NCBI GenBank assembly: GCA_033065855.1
Contig: JAVXUO010003093.1
Location: 21,001-85,000, forward strand
Origin: Escallonia rubra
Taxonomy: Eukaryota > Streptophyta > Magnoliopsida > Escalloniales > Escalloniaceae
Reading direction: 5' to 3'
DNA length: 64,000 nt
Shown: positions 11,411 to 22,448 of the stretch, piece by piece
Layout of the letters: each line of letters starts with the position of its first letter
Numbering within the stretch: position 1 is the first letter of the stretch
Notes under the pieces: model-generated
The model's input: the letters and a program-made list of their open reading frames with translations, nothing else
Told to the model about the DNA's origin: nothing
The model's database searches: none
Made by a program: the position numbers and the translations under genes

Positions 11411-12600
11411 TAGTTCTAGCCATCGCCTTTGTCTCGGGTTAATTCCTTATGGGCGAATATGTACTTTAGGCTTTTATGGTCAGTAAAAATCTCACAAGGT
11501 TCTCCATACATGTAGTGTCTCCATATCTTTAAGGCAAAAATTATTGCCACCAGCTCCAGGTGGTGGGTCGGGTAATTCTTCTCATATGGTTTCAACTGTC
11601 TAGAGGCGTAGGCAATCACCTATCCATTCTGCATGAGTACGCACCCTAGACCCTTGTGGGAGGCATCGCTATAAATCGTGAAACCTCCCGACCCACTTGG
11701 AAGTGTAAGTATAGGGGTTGTGACTAGTCTCTTTTTCAATTCTTGAAAGCTTTTCTCACAATCTTTGCTCCATTCAAACTTGACTCCCTTTTGGGTTCGG
11801 CGAGTCAAGGGTGTTACTATACGTGAGAACCCTTCCATAAATCTTCTGTAATACCCAGTTAACCCTAAGAAGCTCCGGACCTCCGTCACCATGGTAGGTC
11901 TATTCCAATCGATAACCGCCTTTATCTTTTTCGGATCGACAGATATCCCTTCTTCCGACACTACATGTCCCAATAATAAAACTTTATCCAACCAAAATTT
12001 GCATTTCTTAAGTTTGGCATACAATTTCTTTTCTCTTAAAATTTTCAACACCGTTCTTAAATGTTGTTCGTGTTCTTCCCTTGTCTTAGAATATATAAGT
12101 ATGTGAACACCACTACGAATTGGTCCAAAAAGGGTTTGAACATTTGATTCATTAAATCCATAAACGCCGCTGGGGCGTTAGTCAATCCAAAAGGCATAAC
12201 CAAAATTTCGTAGTGCCCATATCTCGTGTGTAATGTAGTCTTGGGCACATCCTCTGCCTTGATCTTTAGCCGATGATACCCTGAACGAAGGTCAATCTTT
12301 GAAAACCATTTTGCCCCCTGTAATTGATCAAACATGTCATCTATGCGGGGGCAAAGGGTAACGGTTTCTTATCGTCACCTTGTTTAATTCTCAATAATCA
12401 ATGCACAGTCTCATTGTCCCATCTTTCTTCTTAACAAATAACACGGGTGCACCATAGGGCGATGCACTAGGGCAAATGAATCCTTTATCTAAAAGGTCCT
12501 GCAATTGTGTCTTTAGTTCCCTCAACTCCAGGGGCGCCATACTATATGGTGCTTTGGAAATAGGGGTAGTCCCCAGAATTATTCAATATTAAATTCTACT
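11411..12600 (-). pseudogene. Chromovirus reverse transcriptase and RNase H, catalytic Asp pair deleted
   Basis: Minus strand, right to left. The RT fingers/palm at 12335-12110 include [20 protein letters not shown] and [18 protein letters not shown] continues after a frameshift at 12051-11620 ([28 protein letters not shown]). RNase H follows ([49 protein letters not shown]), with its acidic residues present and one stop at about 11620. At 12103-12110 the frame breaks exactly where the VFIDD box should lie: VVF is kept and LIYSK follows in another frame, which fits loss of about 7 bases covering both catalytic aspartates. The enzyme cannot be active. Confidence 0.85.
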
Positions 12601-12910
12601 TCCCTGTCATGCGGCATCCCCGGTAAATCTTTGGAAAACACCTCAGGAAATTCTTTCACCACCAAAATGTCCTTTAGCTTCAACTCCTTTTGCTGGGTAT
12701 CTATAACATAAGCCAAGTACCCTTGACTACCTTTCCTAAGAATTCGATTCGCCTGTAAGGCAGAAATCATAGGTGGAGGGGTGTAATATTGGATCCCTGG
12801 AAGAACAAGTTGTCTTGGCCTGGAATGCTAAAAGTCGGTTTCTTATGGAAGCAATCTACAGAAGCATGATATGCTGCCAACCAATCCATCTCAATTAAAA
12901 TTGGAAGGTG
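12601..12910 (-). pseudogene. Chromovirus protease end and protease-RT linker
   Basis: The minus-strand frame 12770-12579 gives the linker ending FPEVFSKDLPGMPHDREVEF, the conserved run into gypsy RT. Upstream (12910-12780), after a frame change, EMDWLAAYHASVDC matches the C-terminal 'GMDWL..H.A.VDC' protease motif. The protease active site (DSG/DTG) and the gag are absent: similarity ends near 12910. The chromovirus piece is therefore truncated on both sides (about 10690-12910) and no flanking LTR of its own is visible. Confidence 0.75.
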
Positions 12911-13189
12911 TTTCCTAATTTCTAAATATTGTGTGCTTGTGTGCTTGCATGCCTATACTTCCAAATCAGTGAAAGTTTATGATTCCTAAATATGTTGCCT
13001 AATTCAGTGATATGAAACGGTGTAAGGCCAGTATCGTGTCCCATCCTTCGTTGTTAGAAGTGACATATTCTCTATACCTATTGGGGAATAAGTTGATAGG
13101 GCTCGACACTCAACAACCAACTGTCCTTAGACATCGTTCGCTCTGGCTTTCAATGATCTTACTACATTCTTCCCTTTTATATTTCCAAG
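12911..13189 (+). other. R1 interior, no recognisable gene
   Basis: About 280 bases between the truncated chromovirus protease and the tandem array. It contains the first, most degenerate motifs related to the array (for example 'cgacactcaacaaccaact'). No domain is seen. Confidence 0.3.
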
Positions 13190-13860
13190 CGACCAATCGC
13201 TTCCAAACATTGTTAGCTCTAGCTCTTGGATATATTCTTGTTTATCTAAGCAACAAATCGCTTCTCCGCGCATTTTTGGCTCCGGTTCTTAGGCTCACCC
13301 TTTCACGTGTCCAAGAGACCAACCACTTCGACGTGTTGTTGGCTCCAGCTCTTAGATAATTTCCATTGTTCCTAAGTGACCAACTGCTTCCACGCGTTGT
13401 GGGCTTCGACTCTTAGATTCACCTTTTGATGTGTCCTAGAAACCAATCGCTTCAACATATTATTGACTCTTGCTCTTCGATATATTCCAGTGTTCCTAAG
13501 CGACCAACTGCTTCCACTCATTGTTGGCTCCGGCTCTTAGGTTCACCATTTTATGAGTCCAAGCAACCAACCGTTTCAACTCGTTGTTGACTCCCGCTCT
13601 TCGATATGTTTCCGTACTCCTAAGCAATCAACAATCCTTACTATTGTTGGCTCCGGGTCTTCTACATGCCTTTTTTTATAATATTCTTAGATGCCCAATT
13701 GCTGTTCCCGTGGCTCTTGCTTCTAGGGACGTGCCCCTTGTCTGGCGACCAAGTTGTTACTGTTGGCTTAGGTACCAAACGAGTTTGACTTCACTTTCTC
13801 ATGTGACATTGTTCATGACCAATCCTTATTATTGTTGGCTCCAATTTCGAACAATATCCT
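13190..13860 (+). repeat. Degenerate tandem array, about 124-bp higher-order unit
   Basis: Phased copies of 'accaaYcRcttc' occur at 13192, 13318, 13442 and 13566, giving periods of 126, 124 and 124 bp. Each unit has two roughly 62-bp halves: one ends 'ctcttRgatatattcc...cctaag', the other 'ctcttaggttcaccttt...gtccaag'. Both halves contain 'ttgttggctccggctctt'. Later, more degenerate copies reach about 13860. The array lies just upstream of the R1 3' LTR, a place where gypsy elements often carry tandem repeats. It is open in places on the plus strand, but codon conservation is not evident and I do not treat it as coding. Confidence 0.75.
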
Positions 13861-14045
13861 CACTTTATTCAAACTACATTGGTCTGATTGCTTCTCGGGA
13901 GATACGTAGAAACCCTTATAAAGGTCTGACCCCATATCTATGTCATAATCTGTGAGTCTATTTAGGATCTCGTGGTTTGTTCTGAGTGTTACTACAAAAA
14001 TGTGTTGTTTTTCACCCGCGCACGAGCTCTCTCACCAAGGGACTT
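13861..14045 (+). other. R1 3' untranslated end with candidate polypurine tract
   Basis: The stretch includes GGGAGATACGTAG, a phrase common before the 3' LTR of plant gypsy elements, and ends CACCAAGGGACTT directly before TGTAGACACCC. AAGGGA is a weak polypurine tract. Together with the candidate PBS at 3868 it indicates that R1 ran in plus orientation. Confidence 0.4.
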
Positions 14046-15110
14046 TGTAGACACCCATTTTTGTAGTCATTTTTAATTACATAATTATTAGGCTTTATCA
14101 ATTAGAGTTTATTTTTAAGGGTTAGGCCTAATAATATAACTTGACTAATTTAATCTTGTCCAGTCTAGTTATCCAATCTAGTTGTCTTATCAAGTCCAGT
14201 CAGTAATTGGGGTCGAGCCCACATGTCAAGAGAGTGATTTACTTGGAAGATTTCAAATTATTTGTGCGTTATCCATAATGCTAATGAATAAATCATTAAT
14301 TTTTATGAAACAAGAAGATAACTTCTGAATATGGTACATCTCATAAAAAAAATCAAAGATAATTACCGAATTAGGTTTAGATAATGTCTCAAATTTTAGA
14401 AAAAAATATTTTAAAATTATGGAATGAACCGGCCCATTTTCGATAAGCCGGCCGGTGAGTTAACTTTTCTCAATTTGTAATTCTTATCACCAAATCATAG
14501 ATTGAGATAGTCATCTTTATCATTTCTGGCACTCCAAACTCTATCAATAGGGCCCTCGGTCTACATTTTTAGGGATATCTTTTTCTCCATAGGGCTTTTA
14601 TATTATTTCTCCTATAAGTGATATATCATCTCTTAAGAGGAATTAGCATTTCATAATTTATCTCTAAAGACTTTTTAAGTCTCTTGCATCGCAAATTCTT
14701 CACAAAGTGTTCCCGAGTCTTCTAGACAAGCAGACTCGCGAGCTACAATTTATTGCTTTCTAGGCTAGTTTAGTAAAATGGTCCAGACTATTTTTCTTTT
14801 TCGCGATCATATTTCATTTCTAGTAAAAAGAATTATAATTAAAAGAGTCTTTTTATTCCTTAGTTCAAGTCCCATACCGAAATGTCGATCACATCCTATA
14901 AGATTAGAGTTGAACTACGATGATTTTGATTCTAGTTTGTCCGACCGGATATGTAGGCTATTTGATCTCTGATATCGAGTTCAAGCCAATAATATAGAAA
15001 TATACTTAATTTTTTTTAATGTTATTGCATGTTTAAGTGTTAAAAAGGTAAAAAATCAATAGAAATGAGTAGAGACCGAAAGGGTATTGTGGGTGCCTAA
15101 CACTTTCCAT
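14046..15110 (+). repeat. R1 element, 3' LTR remnant
   Basis: It starts TGTAGACACCCATTTTTGTAG and aligns in order with 2740-3867. It includes 'gtccgaccggata-gtaggc', 'gagttcaagccaa' and 'gggtgcctaacactttcc'. The right end dissolves into a (CA)n(TA)n microsatellite at about 15111, so the true LTR end and any TSD are lost. Divergence from the 5' copy is high by eye, indicating an old insertion. Confidence 0.6.
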
Positions 15111-15111
15111 A

Positions 15112-15160
<49 letters not shown>
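15111..15160. repeat. Compound microsatellite (CA)n(TA)n
   Basis: A run of CA dinucleotides passes directly into a run of TA dinucleotides at the end of the R1 LTR remnant. Confidence 0.95.
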
Positions 15161-15164
<4 letters not shown>

Positions 15165-15330
15165 GAGCCAATTCCTATCTCCTGGTGGAGAAATTGTTAT
15201 TTCTCCACCACATATCTGGCCGTCCACGTGTACTAGTGGATGACCCATATTTCATTTTTTTTTTTTTAAAAAGTGCTGACACCCACTCTTATAAACGGTT
15301 AGGACAAAGGCCAAAAATGCCCCTCGCAGC

Positions 15331-15996
15331 ACAAAATAAGCTGACCTCTACAAAGAGTAGAGGTTAAAGGTCTACCGATTTTTTTTCCAGGCTTCTTATA
15401 CTTTGGGCACACTAATTAGCCATTTTATATGAATTTCAGTGGAAATTGAAGAAAAATTTTTGATTTTCAGTGTCGCCCCTTCTCGGGCACACTTTAGGGC
15501 TAGTTTCATAAATTTCAGTGAATTTGTTTTTTGTTTTTTGGGGCTTCTTATACTTTGGGCATTTTTGTTTTTTGGGGCTTCTTATACTTTGGGCACACTA
15601 ATTAGCCATTTTCTATGAATTTTAGTAGGAAATTGAAAAACAATTTTTGTTTTTCAGTGTCACCCTTTCTCGAGCACACTTTAAGGCCGGTTTCATAGCT
15701 TTCGGTGTAATTTTTTTGTTTTTTCGGGCTTCTTATACTTTGGGTACACTAATTAGCCATTTTCTATGAATTTCAGTGGAAATTGAACACACCAAATCTC
15801 AAATTATGCACTAAATATTAACAATTAAAGTTCAAATTAAACATTAACCCTAACACTCTTCTTCATCATCGTGGGCCCTTAACCTCTACTCTTTGTAGAG
15901 GTCAGTTTATTTTGGTGAGCCCTTAACCTCTACTCTTTGTAGAGGTTAGTTTACTTTGGTGGGCCCTTAACCTCTACTCTTTGTAAAAGTCAATCG
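15331..15996. mobile_element. Foldback/MITE-like element with hairpin arms
   Basis: The left arm (15331-15370) contains CTGACCTCTACAAAGAGTAG. Its reverse complement recurs three times on the right, starting at 15871, 15915 and 15959, a 44-bp period. Each right copy carries CCTCTACTCTTTGTAGAGG, a hairpin with a perfect 7-bp stem and TCTTT loop. Between the arms lies an internal tandem repeat (15390-15790). Inverted ends and no coding capacity suggest a foldback or MITE-type element; I found no clear TSD. Confidence 0.6.
15390..15790. repeat. Internal tandem repeat, about 150-180 bp unit
   Basis: 'gcttcttatactttgggc' recurs at 15391, 15543, 15577 and 15729. It is followed each time (except the short second copy) by 'acactaattagccatttt..tatgaattt' and then 'tttcagtgtc.cccttctcg.gcacac'. 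Confidence 0.75.
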
Positions 15997-17850
15997 GCTC
16001 AAACTGATGCGCCAGTTGATAGCACAGGGGACAGGACATCGAAAACTGTTGAGGAAGATGTAGAAGAAAAAGATCTCACTCCTGTGACTAGATAACATGC
16101 AAACCATCGGAACAACTTGCCTCTAAATTGACTGATCCTGGACTGAAGGATCCTATCAAGGTAGTACCCTCAGGGATGGTTTTGCCTGATGCATCGACTG
16201 TTCGGCCTGCTCCTTTAGCCCCAAAACTTGTTGCACCAAGTTCTTCTGTTTTGGCAACTCTTTTTGCTCCCAAGCCATGTGAAGGAACATCCACTGGCTC
16301 CGCACCAAAAGCTTCAATCGAAAAGGGAAAAACTCTGATGGTCGATCTGCCAACCACCATCCTTCTACCCAAATTCATTTATCTAGTTAATAACCTAACT
16401 ATGGAGACTGAAATTGTAAATACCCGGAGCGATTTGCATTAGATAAACATACAGAGCCTAGTACAAAAATCGATCGCTTCAAAGAGGCGAAAGACTCTGG
16501 CTCCCAGGACTCACTATGCCTTCTTTTTATTGTTTATACATTAGTTTGTTTATGATTTTACATTTGCTGTAACTTATTGAATTCTTACCGAAATTGCATG
16601 GACTGTTCATTGATCTAGAGGAAGAATAAGACATACATGAGGAACCCACATTGGAAGACACATCTGATCGATTTTGCTGCATGTGTTAATCCTTCTGAAG
16701 GTCCCGATGAAGATTCTAAATCTTCTTCAGACGATTGCTCTGGTGCTATTACAGAGACGCTTTCTGAATCGACTTAAGACTGAACCCATTCCTAATCCTC
16801 CATTGTCTCCATTGTAGGTAAAAAGGTCTTCTGCGCTTATATATTTATCGTATCCTGATCCTTTTCACTTATCGTTTTTTGCAAAATGAAGCAGTACCTC
16901 GGGATATGCAAGACAATATTGAATAAAGTGACCCAACAGATACTGTCGAGCCATCGCCTCTAGAAAAAATCTTTTATGCCCCCGCAAGAGAAAGCCCCTG
17001 AAACCACTGTCACGATGACATCAATCACCGCGTTCCTCGAAGAACTTCTATCTTCCGAATATATGATGAAAGATATTCCTTCCATGCTGTGGCAGACATC
17101 ATTGATTATCTGTTCTCTGCCTACCCATGTTAAATCTTCTCCAGCAACCCCTACTCCTCAGTCGATCTTTGATAATATCGACTTGAAGTTCCAGCAACTG
17201 CAAGAGGCTATCCAGGCTCTCGCTGTACCTTTGCCTCCGTCCACCATGGCTTCTTCTTCCTTTGTTGAGACTCGACATAATCGGGCTCTCAAGGCTTCTT
17301 TACCTTCTTTCAGAGAATTGTTAACTTATGACCTTGCAGATATCTCAATCGATCAAAATCTCTCCTATAGACTGAATGAGCTAATCGATGTCTTGGCTGA
17401 TGATCCTTCCTTATGAACAGAATCTTAGACAGAAGCAATAATCAATATGAAGCCATAATTGCTATTATGTCATCTTCATGGAATCAGTGCATGAATATGA
17501 AATTTAAGACGACAGAAGCAAAAAGGAAAATTTTCACTGTGTTTCAACATGTCTGAGAAAAGCAATTGCTGAATAAAAAACTCTCGGATAACATTTAACA
17601 AGTGGTCGTAGAGATCAATGCCATGGAAATGACAATAGAGGAGCTCAAGCAAAAGGATGATAACAACTTGAGACAAGAGAGGTGCACTGTCTATTAGGAA
17701 GCTACCGATCTAGCCAAGCCGTTGTACAGTTACTCCAGGGTGGCATCATGGATTGCCTTTGCCGATCGAATTATCTCCCAGGCAGATACCCAATGGAAGA
17801 TTTTTCAATCTATGTTCAATGATTAGTTAGGTATTAGGACTTTAATTGGC
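15997..17850 (+). pseudogene. Unrecognised ORF remnants, Ser/Pro-rich then coiled-coil-like, antisense to the Tat element
   Basis: Plus-strand open pieces are 16128-16442 (Ser/Ala/Pro-rich: STVRPAPLAPKLVAPSSSVL) and 16976-17416 (ITAFLEELLSSEYMM, DIPSMLWQTSL, FDNIDLKFQQLQEAIQAL). A broken continuation to about 17830 reads in mixed frames with EINAMEMTIEELKQKDDNNL and ASWIAFADRIISQADTQWKIF. The order, a low-complexity Ser/Pro region, helical segments, then a charged coiled coil, recalls the C-terminal half of plant-mobile-domain ORFs that some plant transposons carry. No core of that domain is visible, so this is only a guess. It sits downstream of the minus-strand integrase (18000-18680) but on the opposite strand. 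Stops and frameshifts show decay. Confidence 0.35.
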
Positions 17851-17974
17851 ACTGTCTTTCACCTATGTACCTTGAAGTTTTATGTTGTTTTCATCAAAGT
17901 TTCCGTTATGTCGGTTTGTTTCATTTTTAGCCATTCTATTTTCGCGACAACATTTGGTCTTTTTGTTCAAGCTG

Positions 17975-18024
17975 TGCAGTTCTAGCCTATTGGGCTAGTG
18001 CAGTTCTAGCCTATTGGGCTAGTG
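17975..18024. repeat. 24-bp tandem duplication
   Basis: GTGCAGTTCTAGCCTATTGG...CTA is present twice in direct succession in the spacer after the antisense ORF remnants. Confidence 0.85.
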
Positions 18025-18680
18025 CAATGTTGCTCTGTCGATTGGTTCGACACCTTTTCACATATAGGAGAAATACTTCTTTAGAAAACGCCCATTGATT
18101 GGTTTGACATGGACCTGCCCTTTTAAAGACTTTAGCCAATAGGCCCATCCTAAGAACTTTATGTACTTGAAATGGGCCTTCCTAGTTTGGGGACCAGTTT
18201 CCAAACTTAGGGTCTCTGTTATCGATGAGCAAGCTAGTTTTCCATACTAAGTCGCACACTAGGCAACACCTTTTTGTTGTAAGATCTGCCAACTTTCAAT
18301 TTTTGTATGTGTAACTTATCCAAGGCATCCAATCTAAATCTTCTAATTCAATTGCCATAGATTCATTATAATCTGCAATCGACAAATTATTGTGCATGGC
18401 CACTCGAAAACATTTCACTGTTATTACCATAAACAATACCGGATAATGTTCATAAGTCAGGGCGTATGGCGTAACTCCATACTTGTCTTAGAGAAGTCCG
18501 AAATGCCCATAATACCTTAGACAACAATTGATGCTAATCACTCGGTGTTTCCTCAACTGCTCTCTCCATGATATACTTTATAGATTTATTTATAGCTTCG
18601 ACCTGCCAATTACTTTGGGCATAAAACGGGGTTCAATTTAGGATAGTAAACTTATATTCTTTGGCATACTCGACTATTTT
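18000..18680 (-). pseudogene. Tat-like gypsy integrase, C-terminal half
   Basis: Read minus from 18680: YAKEYKFTILN, then TPFYAQSNWQVEAINKSIK (the usual TPYYAQANGQAEA.NK; the core Glu is kept in QVEAINK), VLWAFRTSLRQ, and finally WEGPFQVHKVL (GPY/F-type box) at about 18160. One stop replaces a residue in each of several places, so it is dead. The sequence begins exactly where the other half ends at 26561: the chromovirus LTR with its nested copia element was inserted between the second Asp region and the Glu region of the core. The protein would have integrated the retrotransposon cDNA. Confidence 0.8.
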
Positions 18681-20849
18681 TGTAACACCTCGAAATTTCC
18701 AGAACGTAAACCGATCAATCGATCAACTCCTCAATTATTCAATCAATTCAATACCTCTAAAGGCAACCCAATACTATCCATACCAGAGCTCTATAATAAC
18801 TCAAATATTTTGGCAACCTTTCTAAACACAAGACGAATTTAAAGTACTAATTTATTAAATTACACATTAGTTCCCTCGCAGGGGCTTAAATAACAACTAA
18901 TGAAAATGCTAAGCTATTCACAATCAACCTCATTGGTTCTGAACTCTTACTGACGATTATTTCCTATAGAAAGGAACAGAAAAAGGGAGTGAGCTTTCGA
19001 AAGCTCAGTAAGGTCGCTCAAAATTCAGTAGAGGAATACAAACGATTTAGAGAATTCCTTTCAATGGCAATATGGGATGAGATTCAATTCAATTAATCAA
19101 TTCATAAATCAACAGAAAAAATTTCGATTACATTGTAAACGATGCAGATGGTATATTGAACATGAATAAATTTGCAAAGCCATACAGGCAGTACAAGAAA
19201 ACACTTAGTAAAGCCATAAAGGCGATGCTCACTAACACTATGGTTACATATGCATATGAACACTAGCTAGAGCCTTAAGGTACTAGCATCTCCTGACAAT
19301 AACAGACCATCCTTATATCACCTCCGATACAGACCATCCTTATAACTCCTCAATACACTAACTCATGTCAATATATAGAATGCAATAATCGGTAATGCAA
19401 CAAATAAATTGATACCTAAAGAGTAATAAATACCGAGCATCAATGCATATTTTAAATAAACGCTTAAGGCTCAAGAAAAGGTATTAAAGGCAAATAATGC
19501 ATTCTCATAACAAATATAACATAGTCCAAAGAAATTCAATAGAAATTTTGAAGAAATATATTAGGACAAATTGATGAATTAGGTTTTGAATAGAAATCCC
19601 TTACCTCGGTCCAAGTTATACTAGTCTTAACCGCATACTCCTCAGTGTTGACCTAAACAGAAAAAATTATGTTATCAGAATACAATTTACTTTACGATAT
19701 TGCAACCTAGCACCAACTCACTCCTACTCTTAGAACAACCCGCTCTCGGTTATGCAAAATTTTCAAAATACCTGTCGCACGAAAAATTACCAAAAAAAAC
19801 CCCTCTCGGTTGGCAAATTATCAAAACACCCCTCGATCACCCTTGCTCCAAAAAATTCCCAAAACTATTTTAAACAATCGTTTAAGCATACCTTTGTTTA
19901 TTATTATTATATTTGTTTTTTGGCTTGAAAAGCGTTTCAGAAAATTTTCGTTCAAAAATCCATTATCGCTAATTGAATCAAGCGTTCGGAGGCCAGTTCT
20001 GGTAAAAATAGCTAACGACCTCGAAACACTACAAAAGTTTATACACTGAACCATTTCAGTAACATAAGGTTTTTCGAAAACATTTGGATAAAAATAACCT
20101 GATTTGATATCCTGATTAAATAAAAAATTTCTTAGTATTGATAAATTATTTAACACTCTACGGGACTTCAGAAAAATCTTAAATTTTTTTTCGAAATAGA
20201 TCTCAAAAAAATAATAGGGGATTTTCTTTGCACTTTGCCTAAAACAGTCTGTAATCAGCTTTAAAAAATCACAACAGGGGCTGCTAGCTTGGATTTAATT
20301 TTTAGCGACGGTTACGAGTACTATTCATGAATCACACACACACTATATTCACCTAATAATCACACACCTTTCTCCTTCACTACTGTCGAAGCACCCTAGC
20401 ATTTTTTTTATACTCAACACAAGCTGCTACACATCAAAAACACTCTTTGAAATTATAATAATAAACTAAACTACACCCAAACTCACACAAACACATTATG
20501 TACATAATTTATCACCTAATTCTTCTAGCCACTATCCCTTGAACCAAGAACACTAATGCATATCTTCCTTCCCTACCAACCAGCCGTGACCCCTTTTTGT
20601 TTTCCTATACACAAAATTCAACCCTTTGCACATTATAACATACACACATGTATATTACATCATACATACACCCACATCCATATACATCTCCCACACCCAC
20701 TGGTGTGGCAGTGGGTCTCCCTCTCTTTTTTTTTTCTTTCTTTTCAACACACTCACGCACCCCACATACACACAGGTTCACCTAATTACACACAATCACA
20801 AAATACATATATGTATGCATCCTGATTACACACAATCACAAAATACATA

Positions 20850-21220
20850 TGTTGAAATATGTCTTGTATGTATGTCCCACATCGGTTACTCAAAGAAGGT
20901 TGTAGCTTGGCCCTTAATATATAAGATAACTTGTCCTACATTGCTTGGAGAGAGAAGATAGAAGATCACTGCTTTCTCCAAGTATAAGTAAGGTGTCTTG
21001 TATTGTGTTTAAGGTCAAGAGAGAAGAGTCCTTCTTTGAGTAGAAAAATAATTAAGAGAGAAGAGTCCTTCTTTGAGTAGGAAAACTAGTGAGAGATACA
21101 CGTGAGGAAGTGTTATAAATCTGACTTGTGCAAATTAGATTTGAGTTCTCTCAGTTTTCTTGTGTTTTCTTATTTGGATATCGTGTTCTATACATATTTA
21201 TCTAGAGCGATTTCGTAACA
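20850..21220 (+). repeat. Copia 5' LTR (371 bp)
   Basis: It starts TGTTGAAATATG and ends TTTCGTAACA. It contains an internal direct repeat, 'gagagaagagtccttctttgagtag' in two copies (about 21018 and 21056), and a TATATAAG box near 20918. Differences from the 3' LTR by eye are roughly 6-8%, suggesting an insertion of intermediate age. Confidence 0.95.
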
Positions 21221-21222
21221 AG

Positions 21223-21235
21223 TGGTATCAAGAGC
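21223..21235 (+). other. Primer-binding site, initiator Met-tRNA type
   Basis: TGGTATCAAGAGC lies two bases after the 5' LTR. It matches the usual plant copia PBS TGGTATCAGAGC except for an extra A. Confidence 0.9.
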
Positions 21236-21284
21236 TTTCAGGTTTATTTTTTAAGAAAAAATAAAATCGATTTGAGAGGATAAA

Positions 21285-22448
21285 TATGTCGAACAACACG
21301 ACCATGAAGTATGCATGTGAACAATTCGATGGGAAGAAAAATTTTGGCATATGACAGAGCATGGTGAAGGATATCCTTGTGCAGCAAGGATTGCTCAAGC
21401 CTTTGCTGGGGAATAAGCCTGAGTCAATGGATCAGGACGATTGGGATGAATTACAGGCTAAGGCTGGTTGAATCTAGCCCCGAAGGTTAAATACCAGGTT
21501 TTGACAGAGACTTCTCCAACAGCACTATGGCAGAAATTGGAGAAGATATATATGTCAAAATCTTTGTCGAATCGGTTATATCTGAAGAAAGATCTGTACC
21601 AATTATGGATGGATGAAGGTTCAGATTTGGGTGATCATAAATCAGAATTTAACCGGTTGTTGTCCAAATTGTCGAGTATAGATGTTAAACTCGAGGAGGA
21701 AGATCATGCGATTTTGTTATTATCTTTGCTTCCAAAATATTATGAGACCTTGAAGACTACGTTGCTTATTGGGAAGGAGACATTGCTTGTTGATGATGTT
21801 ATGTCGGCTCTTATGGACTCAAGCAGAGTTAATGGGACGAGTTCAAGCAGTCAAGGGGAATGTCTGGTGGTAAGGTCTGAAAATAAGAATGGTCATGGAA
21901 GAGGCAGAGGTCGATCTAGAAGCAGAAATCCAGGACATGGAAAAGACAAGTCTAAGTCTCGTGGAAAGCATGACAAGTCCAGTATTGAATGCTGGTATTG
22001 TAAAGAGATTGGTCACATTGCGAGAAAGTGTCCAGAAAGGAAAGAGAAGAAGAACGTAAAGAAACATGTGAACAATGCTAATGTTGCTGAAGAAGATGAC
22101 AAAAGCAACGATGGTGATATCTACTTGGTTTCCTCGGTTGAGCAGCAAGAAGGTAATCTCTTATCAGTTAGAGACAACAGTTTTTCTACGGAATGGTTTC
22201 TTGACTCTGCATGTTCGTTTCATAGGTGCCCACATAAGAAATGGTTTGATTGTCTTACTCCATGTGACGGTGGTAATGTGTTAATGGGTAACGACGCTGT
22301 TTGTAAAGTGATGGGGATATGTACCATTAAAATTAAATTTTTTGATGGGATTGTGAAAACCCTGGGTGATGTAAGGTACATACCTGACTTGAAGAAGAAT
22401 TTGATTTCCTTGGGCTCACTAGATTCTAGGAGTCATGAAAGTCAGTAA
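21285..22448 (+). pseudogene. Copia gag and protease start
   Basis: ATG 21285 begins MSNNTTMKYACEQFDGKKNF, then a stop replaces the expected Trp (codon TGA at about 21351). A frame change near 21467 leads to the long frame 21468-22448. That frame has the gag helical region (NLAPKVKYQVLTETSPTALW, LSKLSSIDVKLEEEDHAILL), a basic Arg/Gly/Ser-rich linker, and a CCHC knuckle CWYCKEIGHIARKC (about residues 174-187 of the frame). The protease active-site region follows at WFLDSACSFHRCP, with DSA replacing the usual DSG. Downstream VRYIPDLKKNLISLG is the normal end of the protease. The lesions rule out a functional polyprotein. Confidence 0.92.

Noticed and set aside
13012..13955. Plus-strand frames through the 124-bp repeat array
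   Set aside because: The frame is not kept from unit to unit and no domain is seen; repeat-derived.
15871..15996. Regularly spaced short palindromic repeats, CRISPR-like at first sight
   Set aside because: Only three copies, spacers are near-identical, eukaryotic context, and the arm is inverted on the other side: a transposon end.
21223..21235. tRNA-like sequence
   Set aside because: It is the primer-binding site of the copia element, complementary to the tRNA 3' end, not a tRNA gene.
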